DNA from: Curtobacterium sp. MCBA15_012
GTDB lineage: Bacteria > Actinomycetota > Actinomycetes > Actinomycetales > Microbacteriaceae
Assembly (NCBI RefSeq): GCF_001864935.2
Contig: NZ_CP126267.1
Coordinates: 2,728,001 to 2,792,000 of the forward strand
Direction of reading: 5' to 3'
Length of the DNA stretch: 64,000 bases
Shown here piece by piece: positions 11,642 through 19,190 of this stretch. Both the position numbers and the translations under genes were made by a program. The stretch's first letter is position 1; every line of letters starts with the position of its first letter. The notes under the pieces are model-generated. The model worked only from the letters and a program-made list of their open reading frames with translations. It ran no database searches and had not been told where the DNA came from.

Positions 11642-12040
11642 ATGGGACGAGCGATCAGGACGGCCGCCGACGCCGAGGCGGTCGAGCAGGCGCACGGCGA
11701 GCGCACCTGCGCCGCGTGCGGGCGACGGATGCCGTCCTCGGCGGGGCCGGACACGAAGTGGTGCTCGGCGGCCTGCCGGAAGCACGGCGTCGACGCCACC
11801 GACCGGGCGCTCGAACAGCGCATCGACGAGCTCTTCGCGGCGCGCGCCCGGACCGCGAGCATCTGCCCGTCCGAGGTCGCACGGTCCCTCGATCCCGACG
11901 ACTGGCGGCCCCTGATGGAGCCGGCACGACGGGCCGCCCGGCGCATGGTCGCCCGCGGCGAGGTCGAGATCACGCAGCACGGCAGCGTCGTCGACCCGTC
12001 GACCGCGAAGGGACCGATCCGGATCCGGCGTCCCCGGTAG
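11642..12040 (+). CDS. DUF2256/DUF3253 two-domain small protein
   Basis: A 132-residue protein. The N-terminal part has CAACGRRM and KWCSAACRK, a compact Cys4 zinc-binding motif like DUF2256. The C-terminal part (LEQRIDELFAAR, CPSEVARSLDPDDWRPLM, RRMVARGEVEITQHG) matches DUF3253, a small winged-helix-like fold. No function is established. The zinc knuckle plus winged-helix-like architecture suggests nucleic-acid binding (inference). The ATG lies in a 66-base gap after the divergent amylase gene. Confidence 0.82.
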   Translation: MGRAIRTAADAEAVEQAHGERTCAACGRRMPSSAGPDTKWCSAACRKHGVDATDRALEQRIDELFAARARTASICPSEVARSLDPDDWRPLMEPARRAARRMVARGEVEITQHGSVVDPSTAKGPIRIRRPR

Positions 12041-12075
12041 GGAACACCCGTCACCCGCGGGCGTTGCAGTCGGGG

Positions 12076-13182
12076 ATGACCTCGACCACGCGCACCACCA
12101 CCGACCAAACCTCCGACCGGCCCGAAGCGCTCGTCGTGGGGGCCAGCGGCATCACCGGCTCGGCGCTCGTCGACCACCTGCTCGACCTCGGCTGGCGGGT
12201 GACGGCGCTCTCCCGCAGACCGCTCGCCCGGGACGGCGTCCGGACCGTCGCGGCCGACCTCCGCGACCCGGACTCGCTCGCCGCGGCACTCGCCGACGAG
12301 CGGCCGACCCACGTGTTCTTCACCGCGTGGCAGCGCCAGGACACCGAGGCCGAGAACATCCGCGTCAACGGCGGCATGGTCCGTGACCTCCTCGCGGCGC
12401 TCGCACACGCACCCCTCGCCCACGTCGCCCTGGTCACCGGGCTGAAGCACTACCTCGGCCCGTTCGAGGCGTACGCCGCCGGGGTCGTCCCGGACACGCC
12501 CTTCCACGAGGAGGAACCGCGGCTCGACACCCCGAACTTCTACTACGCGCAGGAGGACGAGCTGTTCGCGGCCGCCGCGCGCCAGGGCTTCACGTGGTCG
12601 GTGCACCGTTCGCACACCGTGATCGGCCACGCGGTCGGCAACGCCATGAACATGGGCCTCACGCTCGCGGTGCAGGCGACGCTCGTCAAGGAGCTCGACC
12701 TCGACTTCGTGTTCCCCGGCAGCGCGGCCCAGTGGAACGGGCTCACCGACATGACCGACGCCGGACTCCTCGCCGAGCACATGGTCTGGGCGGCGACGAG
12801 CCCCGAGGGCGCGGACGAGGCGTTCAACGTCGTCGACGGCGACGTCTTCCGCTGGCGGTGGATGTGGCCCCGGCTGGCCGCGCACCTCGGGGTGGACCCG
12901 GCGCGGGTCGTCGGCTTCGCGGACCGGTCGCGACCGCTCGAGGAGCAGATGGCGCCGCACGTGTCCGCGTGGCCCGCGATCGCCGAGCGGCACGGCCTGG
13001 TGGAGTCGGACGTCACACGCCTGGCCTCGTGGTGGCACACCGACGCCGACCTCGGGCGCGAGATGGAGGTCGTCACCGACATGGGCAAGAGCCGCGAGGC
13101 CGGGTTCACCGGGTACCGCCGCACGGACCGCGCGTTCGCGGAACTGTTCGACCGGTACCGCGCGGACCGACTGGTCCCGTAG
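12076..13182 (+). CDS. PRISE-like short-chain dehydrogenase/reductase
   Basis: A 368-residue NAD(P)-dependent extended SDR. The Rossmann motif is VVGASGITGSALVDHLL, and VALVTGLKHYLGPF and NFYYAQEDELF resemble the progesterone 5-beta-reductase / iridoid synthase-like (PRISE) group of enone reductases, in which the active-site Tyr stands in this NFYY region. The natural substrate in bacteria of this family is mostly unknown; an enone or aldehyde is likely. The ATG is preceded by a weak cggggat-type site. It is followed by about 190 bases without a gene before csbD. Confidence 0.85.
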   Translation: MTSTTRTTTDQTSDRPEALVVGASGITGSALVDHLLDLGWRVTALSRRPLARDGVRTVAADLRDPDSLAAALADERPTHVFFTAWQRQDTEAENIRVNGGMVRDLLAALAHAPLAHVALVTGLKHYLGPFEAYAAGVVPDTPFHEEEPRLDTPNFYYAQEDELFAAAARQGFTWSVHRSHTVIGHAVGNAMNMGLTLAVQATLVKELDLDFVFPGSAAQWNGLTDMTDAGLLAEHMVWAATSPEGADEAFNVVDGDVFRWRWMWPRLAAHLGVDPARVVGFADRSRPLEEQMAPHVSAWPAIAERHGLVESDVTRLASWWHTDADLGREMEVVTDMGKSREAGFTGYRRTDRAFAELFDRYRADRLVP

Positions 13183-13375
13183 CCCGCGGGCCACTGCCTG
13201 GCGGTCGGCCGACCCAGCGGTCGGCCCGCGCCTGCACCGCCGGTCGTCGTACCCCGTTCTCGTGGACGGGGTACACGAACCTCCGGCTGGGCCGCGAGCG
13301 GGTGGGAGGCCCGTGGTTGTGTCAGGTGCACAGGCGCCGGGGTCCCTCGGCGGATCCCCGCAGGAAGGAAGCACC

Positions 13376-13552
13376 ATGTCGCTCGCAGACAAGGCCAAGG
13401 ACGTCACGCAGAAGGTCGTCGGCAAGGTCGAGGAGACCGTCGGCAAGCACACCGACGACGCCGAACTGACCCACCAGGGCCAGAAGGACCAGGTCATGGG
13501 CGAGGCTCGCCTCGACAAGGAGAAGGCCAAGGACGCGTTCGAGGGCAAGTGA
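13376..13552 (+). CDS. CsbD-family stress protein
   Basis: A 58-residue, very hydrophilic, Lys/Glu-rich protein (starts MSLADKAKDVTQKVVGKVEE). The repeated K-x-x-G-x-x-E-E pattern is characteristic of the CsbD family, general stress proteins of unknown mechanism. A strong ribosome-binding site, aggaagga, precedes the ATG. A clear hairpin terminator follows. It is too short for many automatic callers but has every sign of being real. Confidence 0.93.
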   Translation: MSLADKAKDVTQKVVGKVEETVGKHTDDAELTHQGQKDQVMGEARLDKEKAKDAFEGK

Positions 13553-13568
13553 CCCTCGCTCGACCCTG

Positions 13569-13597
13569 ACGCCCGCACCGTTCGTCGGTGCGGGCGT
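13569..13597. terminator. Bidirectional hairpin terminator
   Basis: A perfect 12-base stem (ACGCCCGCACCG and its complement) with a 5-base loop, between the convergent csbD-like gene and the radical SAM gene. No long T-tract follows, as usual in high-GC actinobacteria. Confidence 0.8.
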
Positions 13598-13605
13598 TCG
13601 TCGTC

Positions 13606-14679
13606 TCAGAACGCGTAGCGGATGCGGCAACTCGGCAGGTGCTCGGCGACCAGCTCGCGGAACCGCTCGACGAGCTGTCCCTTCATGCCCGACCGGTACC
13701 GGACGTTCACGGCGCCGTTCTGGGACACCTTGCGCTCCTGCAGGTCCGGGCGCCACAGCAGGTCCTCGGCCTTCGGGTGCCAGCCGAGGTTGACCTCGTG
13801 CAGCGGCTCGTTGTGGGTGAGGAAGATCACCTCGGCCGCGAGCTGCGCCTTGGCCGCCGGGGACAGGACGTCGTCGACCTGCCGGAGCAGCTCGGTCCAG
13901 TCGGCCTCCCACGTGGGGGTGAGGACGACGGGCGAGAAGTTGAGGTGCACCTCGTACCCGGCCTCGACGAAGTCGTTCACCGCCGCGATCCGTTCGGCGA
14001 TCGGCGAGGTGCGGATGTCGGTGACCTTGGCCGTCTCGTGCGGCATGAGCGAGAACCGGATGCGCGTGCGGCCGAGGGGGTCCCAGTCGAGCAGGTCGCG
14101 GTTGACGTACTTCGTGGCGAAGGAGGCCTTGGCGGTCGGGCTCATCCGGAACAGGTCGCACAGGTCGCGGACGTTGTCGCTGATCACCGCGTCGACCGAG
14201 CAGTCGCTGTTCTCGCCGATGTCGTACACCCACGCCTCGGGGTCGCACTGGTTCGGCTCGGTCTTCGGCCCCTGCTTCGCGATGTTCCGCGCGAGGTGCG
14301 CCGTGATCTGCTCGATGTTCGCGAACACCGTCACGGGGTTCGAGTACCCCTTGCGCCGGGGCACGTAGCAGTAGGCGCACGCCATCGCGCAGCCGTTCGC
14401 CGTGGACGGGGCGATGAAGTCCGCCGAGCGGCCGTTCGGCCGGGTGACGAGGGACTTCTTCACGCCGAGCACGAGCGCCTCGGTCTTGATCCGGACCCAC
14501 CGCTGCACGTTGCGCTCGTCGCCGTGCACCTCGGGGATCTGCCAGTGCGAGGCGACCGGGACGATCTCGGCGTCCGGCCACCGCCCGACCACCTCCTGCC
14601 CCCGGGGCAGTGCGAGCGCCGCGTCCTCGGCGTAGATGCGTCGGACGTCGAGCATCGGGCGCACGCGTGGTTCCGTCAT
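13606..14679 (-). CDS. Spore photoproduct lyase-like radical SAM protein
   Basis: A 357-residue radical SAM protein. The cluster motif is CAMACAYC (Cys 97, 101, 104; CX3CX2C), followed by YVPRRKGYSNP, and the layout matches actinobacterial homologues annotated as spore photoproduct lyase family proteins. True SPL reverses the spore-specific thymine photoproduct; this organism group does not sporulate, so the substrate is uncertain and may be another DNA photolesion or a different molecule altogether. The ATG has ccgatga-type context and overlaps nothing. It is convergent with csbD across the terminator. Confidence 0.85.
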   Translation of the reverse strand: MTEPRVRPMLDVRRIYAEDAALALPRGQEVVGRWPDAEIVPVASHWQIPEVHGDERNVQRWVRIKTEALVLGVKKSLVTRPNGRSADFIAPSTANGCAMACAYCYVPRRKGYSNPVTVFANIEQITAHLARNIAKQGPKTEPNQCDPEAWVYDIGENSDCSVDAVISDNVRDLCDLFRMSPTAKASFATKYVNRDLLDWDPLGRTRIRFSLMPHETAKVTDIRTSPIAERIAAVNDFVEAGYEVHLNFSPVVLTPTWEADWTELLRQVDDVLSPAAKAQLAAEVIFLTHNEPLHEVNLGWHPKAEDLLWRPDLQERKVSQNGAVNVRYRSGMKGQLVERFRELVAEHLPSCRIRYAF

Positions 14680-14728
14680 CGGCTCCTGTCTACCGGGCAC
14701 CGCCGACACCGCCTGGCAGACTCGGGTC

Positions 14729-15061
14729 GTGCCCGCGAGCGAACCCGACGACCACTTCTTCGTCGTCGACGGCCGCCGGTGGCGCCGGACCGACCCCGCG
14801 CTCCCCGAGGACCTCGCCGCGGCGCTCCGGTCCCACCTCGGCCGCGGGCGGGGCGGGGTCCGGCAGGCGAAGCGCGCGGGCGACGACGCCGCGCTCGCTG
14901 CGGCCCGGCACCGGAACGGCCTGGCGAAGCACGGGCTCGGCGAACGCGGTCCGGAGTGGTGGACGCGCCCCGAGGCCGACCGGGTCGCCGACGCCCGGCG
15001 GGCGCTCGAGGAGCTCGACGCGCTCGACACTCTCGACGTTCCCGACTCGCACCGATCGTGA
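14729..15061 (+). CDS. Small conserved actinobacterial protein ('biopolymer transporter Tol' of databases)
   Basis: A 110-residue basic protein with VDGRRWRRTDPALPED, SHLGRGRGGVRQAKRAGDD and NGLAKHGLGERG. These blocks match a short, widely conserved protein that databases label 'biopolymer transporter Tol', apparently without experimental support; no transmembrane segment is present, so that name should not be trusted. The GTG start was chosen because homologues begin around P-x-S-x-P-D-D-H. It is the last normal-GC gene before the low-GC cluster. Confidence 0.75.
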   Translation: MPASEPDDHFFVVDGRRWRRTDPALPEDLAAALRSHLGRGRGGVRQAKRAGDDAALAAARHRNGLAKHGLGERGPEWWTRPEADRVADARRALEELDALDTLDVPDSHRS

Positions 15062-15191
15062 CTGCGGCGATCCGCCCGCTTCAACTGGAGCGGGGTCTCG
15101 ACGCTCAGGTCCATCACCGCAGCGGCCCTGCGGAGGTGACTTCGTCAGGTCAGTCGCGGATCTGGCACATCCTGCAAGCACGGTTCCGCTC

Positions 15192-16019
15192 TCACGACTT
15201 GAGGCACAGCTCGAGCACGGAGACCTCGTGTTCAACCTCGTGAGCCGAACTCGGAAGATCGTAGAACCGCCCCAGGAACTGCGGCGCGATGAGGTGAGCT
15301 GGTAACGGTGCTCTCCAACTGGCAAGACGGGAGACGACCAGATCGGATCGTGTTTCGATGATCGCGTCGATCTCCGAAGCGAAAGCCTCGGAGCGAGTCA
15401 TGATCACTTTTTCTGCGTGCACACCGACCGCATCGACAAGCGATCCGTAGAGTCCGAATTCATCGCTCATGGTGACTTGCCCGACCCTTGGGATCACAGA
15501 ACCGCTGGGGAAGTAAGGAGGGTTGCTCACTGCCACGTCGAATTCCTGCCCCCGCTCGAGGCTTCTGTAGTCGGAAAGCACGAACGCACCATGAACCACT
15601 TGATCGATCCCGTCGAAATTTTGCTCAGCAAGCCGAAGTGCGCTCTCGCTGAGGTCGAGCAGCGTGATGGCCTCCAGCCCATCGAGCGCGGCGATGAGGT
15701 TCAGTCCGACCACGCCCGAGCCGCAACCGACGTCGATCAGAGTCCGCGTCGACCCTCCAGCGAGGCGTGCGCGCGCCGCTCGCACCAGCCGGAAGGCGTC
15801 GAGCGTGATTTGATACGCACCGGGAGCCCAGACGATCCGCGTCTCCTCGAAGATGACCTCCAGTCTCAACGCAAGTCCGGACGAGACGTAGCGAACAGCG
15901 TCTGTCAGCAGAGACCGTGGGGCGCCTCGCTCGTAGCTCCTGACCAAGCGCCCTCCGTGGAACACGCGTGTCCGGACAGAGGAGAGATCCGATGTCAACT
16001 CGATCTCGATGTCGAACAT
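15192..16019 (-). CDS. NPPY-motif SAM-dependent methyltransferase
   Basis: A 275-residue class I methyltransferase. Motif I is LIDVGCGSGVVGLN (about residues 93-106) and the catalytic NPPY lies in VAVSNPPYFPSG. This motif is used by enzymes that methylate amide, amino or ring nitrogens (PrmC, TrmN6, RlmG types), so N-methylation is likely. It is not a plain PrmC: the N-terminal 85 residues do not resemble the PrmC helical domain. ATG 16019 is preceded by tgaggagagg, an excellent ribosome-binding site; an ATG at 16043 would overlap the acetyltransferase. Last gene of the low-GC operon, so probably a tailoring enzyme. Confidence 0.82.
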   Translation of the reverse strand: MFDIEIELTSDLSSVRTRVFHGGRLVRSYERGAPRSLLTDAVRYVSSGLALRLEVIFEETRIVWAPGAYQITLDAFRLVRAARARLAGGSTRTLIDVGCGSGVVGLNLIAALDGLEAITLLDLSESALRLAEQNFDGIDQVVHGAFVLSDYRSLERGQEFDVAVSNPPYFPSGSVIPRVGQVTMSDEFGLYGSLVDAVGVHAEKVIMTRSEAFASEIDAIIETRSDLVVSRLASWRAPLPAHLIAPQFLGRFYDLPSSAHEVEHEVSVLELCLKS

Positions 16020-16029
16020 CCGCCTCTCC

Positions 16030-16584
16030 TCACTTGAACACATCGGTCATGAGCAATGAGAAGAGCCGCATGTCCGTGCGGCCAGAACGAAGGACTCCCG
16101 CAGAGCGCAGCAGACCCTCTTCTCGGAAACCTGCTTTCTGAGCTACACGGGCTGACGCCGAGTTACCCTGCGCCACACGCAGCTCGACCCGATCGAAGCC
16201 GACCGAGAACGCGTAGTTCGACAAGGCCGCGACCGCACGGCCGGCGATGCCCTTCCCCCGCTCGTTCTCAGCCAACCAGTAGCTGACCTCTACGATGCCT
16301 TCCCTCCAATTCGGGTTCTTCAGCGACATACAACCGACGAAGGACCCGTACAAGCGAATCGCGAACTGAACCCCGGAACCGCTGAGCCGATAGGCCTCAG
16401 CACCCCCTTCGCACCAGCTACGAGCGATAGCCCGCGTGTACGGCGAAGGCAACGGAATCCAGCGATTCACCGTCTCGTCCTGACAGGCCAGGAAACAATC
16501 ATCGGCGTCCTCGGCACGGAGAGGCGTGAGGGAGATCCCGTCACCGGCGTCGATCTCCTCAGCTGGGAGCACTTGCGCTTTCAT
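16030..16584 (-). CDS. GNAT N-acetyltransferase (RimJ/RimL-like)
   Basis: A 184-residue GNAT enzyme that should transfer an acetyl (or acyl) group from CoA to an amine. ISLTPLRAEDADDC opens the fold, and YWLAENERGKGIAGRAVAAL contains the acetyl-CoA-binding R-G-K-G-I-A-G loop; RVAQGNSASARVAQKAGFREEG is the RimJ/RimL hallmark. The ATG, with a gaggtcaagg ribosome-binding site, lies inside the end of the exporter gene (26-base overlap). In this cluster it may tailor the product or protect the producer from it; both are inference. Confidence 0.85.
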   Translation of the reverse strand: MKAQVLPAEEIDAGDGISLTPLRAEDADDCFLACQDETVNRWIPLPSPYTRAIARSWCEGGAEAYRLSGSGVQFAIRLYGSFVGCMSLKNPNWREGIVEVSYWLAENERGKGIAGRAVAALSNYAFSVGFDRVELRVAQGNSASARVAQKAGFREEGLLRSAGVLRSGRTDMRLFSLLMTDVFK

Positions 16585-17788
16585 CCTTGACCTCCATCAA
16601 TCTCGTGGTTCTTTGCATCGCGAAGACAACCATGCACATCGCTGCGGACACAGCCGCTGCTCTGATCACCGGTGCCGGACCGATGCGCTCGGACAGCCCA
16701 CCTACGACGAGGTACGAAAGCGGGAGGAGGAATGTCGAGGGGAGCATCAGCAGAGCGCTGGTCCGACCGAGCAACTCTGCAGGAATGTTTGTCTGCAGCA
16801 CCGTGTCGAAGAGCACTTTTCCCAGCTCGAGACTCGCCCCGCCGATGCAGCACCCCAGGAGACAGATCGCGAGGCGCTCTTGAGCTACACCCAACAAAGC
16901 GACCCCGAAGAGGGCTACGAACAGGCTTGCGCGGACCGCTGCCCGTCCCCGCGCCAGAACCGGTGCGGACAAGGCACCGATCAGGCCGCCGATCGCGAAG
17001 GCACCGAGCACCGCCCCGAACGCACTCGCTCCCCACGCGTCTCGCACGAGTACTGGCCCGAGCACCGTCCATGCCCCGACCGCCAGAACCGTCTGCAGAG
17101 CCCCGGCCGTCGCGTACCGCCACAGCCAGCTGGTGCACAACAGAGCAGCCGCACCCTCGCGAAGGCTTCGCGCATAGGTTCGTGGAGTCAAGGCTGGCCG
17201 CTTGTCCGTCCCGCCGACGTACAGCAGCCGGCCGAGGAATAGTGCGCTCATCCCGAAAGCCGCGCAGTTCAGGAGAATCCCCCACACGGGTGCCACGATG
17301 AGCAGGAGGAGAGCTGCGAGTGCGGGTCCCGCGATCATGGTGGAGCTCCGTGCAAGAGAGGACAGGCTGTTCGCTGAAGCGAGATCGTCGCTCGCGACGA
17401 TCGCAATCAGGAGCGCCCGTGCAGACGGGGAGAACACTGCCTCGGCCAAGCCAGTGACCAGAACGGCCGCGACCGCGACCGGGAAGCAGCCCGTCGATAT
17501 CCCAACAGCCACGAGAAGAGTGGTCAGAACCCGCAGTAAGTCGGCCCAGATCATGAGGTTCCGTGGCTCGAGATGCACACTCAATCCCCCGAGCACGAGA
17601 TAACCAAGGAAGAGACCGATCGCGCGAGCAGCGAGTATCTCCGCGACGCTCGAGGCGTCGCCGCCGTGCTCCAGCACCGCGAGACTCGCGACCACGGTCA
17701 TGAGCGACGCACCCATCAGCCCCGTCACCTGACTCAACCAGAACCGCGAGAACGCCCTGTTGCGGCGCAGCAGTGCGAACTGATTCAC
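16559..17788 (-). CDS. MFS exporter of the low-GC cluster
   Basis: A 409-residue major facilitator with about 12 predicted membrane segments, beginning MNQFALLRRNRAFSRFWLSQ, a start typical of drug and siderophore efflux MFS proteins (MefA/EntS-like). The internal ADLLRVLTTLLVAV motif and SPSARALLIAIV fit this group. The GTG start overlaps the nucleotidyltransferase stop by 4 bases (GTGA), and the C-terminus overlaps the acetyltransferase gene. It is the only transporter in the operon and would carry the product out of the cell (inference). Confidence 0.85.
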   Translation of the reverse strand: MNQFALLRRNRAFSRFWLSQVTGLMGASLMTVVASLAVLEHGGDASSVAEILAARAIGLFLGYLVLGGLSVHLEPRNLMIWADLLRVLTTLLVAVGISTGCFPVAVAAVLVTGLAEAVFSPSARALLIAIVASDDLASANSLSSLARSSTMIAGPALAALLLLIVAPVWGILLNCAAFGMSALFLGRLLYVGGTDKRPALTPRTYARSLREGAAALLCTSWLWRYATAGALQTVLAVGAWTVLGPVLVRDAWGASAFGAVLGAFAIGGLIGALSAPVLARGRAAVRASLFVALFGVALLGVAQERLAICLLGCCIGGASLELGKVLFDTVLQTNIPAELLGRTSALLMLPSTFLLPLSYLVVGGLSERIGPAPVIRAAAVSAAMCMVVFAMQRTTRLMEVKDESASAPS

Positions 17789-18516
17789 GTGCTGGCAACC
17801 CCGATCTGCTCGTCGGCGAGCCGCAACAGGGCGTCGGTGCCGCAGTCCTGATAGGTCTTCGGCAGGTCAGCAGCGACGAAGCGGGCGGAGGAAGCCAAGA
17901 TCGCCCCGAGAACACTCCGTCCGACGCTGAGGTTGGCGAGGAGCGCCTCCGATGTCCTGAAGGCGTAGCGCCCGATGTACCGCGCCTGCACTCCCTGGGG
18001 CGCGTCGCTCCTCCGCGCCCACTTCGCTTCCCCAGCCCCGATGTCCATCATGAGGGGGTCGAACTCCCCCGGCGGGAAGCGCTCGTCGTCTTCCAGGACG
18101 ACTTCAGCCGACCGACTCAACCCCAGTCGAATTGTCTCTGTGAGGCGAGCCGCCGAGGAGCCGACCACCGGCAAGTTGAACCGTTCCGCGATCGCTGAGT
18201 AGCATCTCGCTCCTGCCGAGCCCAGACACAATTCGTCTGTATGCAGCACCACGACGATCTCGCCGACCGAAACTTCACGCGCGATCGATCGAGCGGGCGT
18301 ATCTGCCTTCGCTACGGAGATACGCACTCCGCGGAGCCAAGGCTCGTGCTCGAAGGCAGTCAGCGCATCGTCACGGACCAGGATCGTGGTTTCCAATCCT
18401 TCAGTCTCCTCAAGCACCCACTCGAGCAACGCTCTTCCTGCGACCTGGACGAGCGCCTTCGGACCGGGCGACGAGACCCGGGTGCCGAGACCGCCCGCCA
18501 GGATGATGGCCCTCAC
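17785..18516 (-). CDS. Sugar-phosphate nucleotidyltransferase-like protein
   Basis: A 243-residue protein starting VRAIILAGGLGTR, the NTP-binding signature of the GlmU/RmlA/MobA superfamily, followed by PKALVQVAGRALLEW with the conserved Pro-Lys pair. These enzymes activate sugar phosphates or similar phosphates with an NTP. GTG 18516 overlaps the HisG-like stop by 4 bases; the open frame runs 37 codons further upstream but that stretch is unlike the family. It may make a nucleotide-activated building block, or nucleotidylate the product of the neighbouring phosphoribosyltransferase-like protein (inference). Confidence 0.8.
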   Translation of the reverse strand: MRAIILAGGLGTRVSSPGPKALVQVAGRALLEWVLEETEGLETTILVRDDALTAFEHEPWLRGVRISVAKADTPARSIAREVSVGEIVVVLHTDELCLGSAGARCYSAIAERFNLPVVGSSAARLTETIRLGLSRSAEVVLEDDERFPPGEFDPLMMDIGAGEAKWARRSDAPQGVQARYIGRYAFRTSEALLANLSVGRSVLGAILASSARFVAADLPKTYQDCGTDALLRLADEQIGVAST

Positions 18517-19190
18517 CGGAGCGCCGAATCCATACGCGCCGTCACACCGGTGAGCAACTGCAGTGCCCGGGCATCTTTCGCAATCCGCCGGGACCGGTAG
18601 ATCCGTCCCGAACTCTCGAACAAGCACTCAGCGATCCGCATACCGTTCGCCTCGAGGCTCAGGCCGGTCATGACTGCATCGATTGCTAGGTCGGCCATAC
18701 CCAGACTGACGAACACCTCGGCCGCTCCGTCGATCGGAACGAGCGTCATACGACGGCGCAGGGGGTGACGTCGGATCCAGTCGCTGGCGATGTTCGGGTA
18801 CTGGCTGACGACGGTGAGAGATCGGGTGACATCCTCGAGCTCTTCATCGTCGTCACGCCGCACAACGCACAACTTCGTGCGCTGGATGCCGAGGTCCTTC
18901 ACCATGCGCAACTGCGACGCTGTCCCCGACTCGACGACGTAGTCGTGCGCGGAGACGCACGCATCCAGGGCGCCGCTCGCTACTAACCTCGGAAGGTCCG
19001 TGGATCTGGCGAGGACGACCAGGATTCCGTCTGCACGGAAAGTGAGACTCCTACTGTCGGAGCCCCATCCCTTCCAGTCGAGAGCCTCCCGCACTTCCGC
19101 ACGCAACCTGCCCTGGTTCGGCACCCCGAATCGTAGAGCCTCTCTTCGCTCGACGCGTGGCAGATCAAGGAACGATCTCGCTTCACTCAT
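18513..19190 (-). CDS. HisG-like (ATP phosphoribosyltransferase fold) protein
   Basis: A 225-residue relative of the HisG catalytic domain. LRFGVPNQGRL matches the family N-terminus, VSQYPNIASDWIRRH matches the 'yPNl' block, and AAEVFVSLGMADLAIDAVMTGLSLEANGM matches the PRPP-binding region with its conserved G-x-A-D-x-x-x-D and T-G-x-x-L-x-x-N-G. Length fits the short HisG form without a regulatory domain. No other his gene is nearby, so it is a paralogue recruited to another pathway. ATG 19190 was chosen over a GTG two codons upstream; it overlaps the CHAT gene end by 8 bases. Substrate is unknown: it could phosphoribosylate a nucleobase, nucleotide or the peptide. Confidence 0.75.
   Translation of the reverse strand: MSEARSFLDLPRVERREALRFGVPNQGRLRAEVREALDWKGWGSDSRSLTFRADGILVVLARSTDLPRLVASGALDACVSAHDYVVESGTASQLRMVKDLGIQRTKLCVVRRDDDEELEDVTRSLTVVSQYPNIASDWIRRHPLRRRMTLVPIDGAAEVFVSLGMADLAIDAVMTGLSLEANGMRIAECLFESSGRIYRSRRIAKDARALQLLTGVTARMDSALR

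Noticed and set aside
15192..16019. Methyltransferase as PrmC (release-factor methylase)
   Set aside because: NPPY is shared, but the N-terminal domain differs and the gene lies in an accessory operon away from prfA.
18516..18627. Upstream extension of the nucleotidyltransferase (37 residues)
   Set aside because: It overlaps the HisG-like gene and precedes the family's normal start RAIILAGG; the GTGA overlap is a better start.
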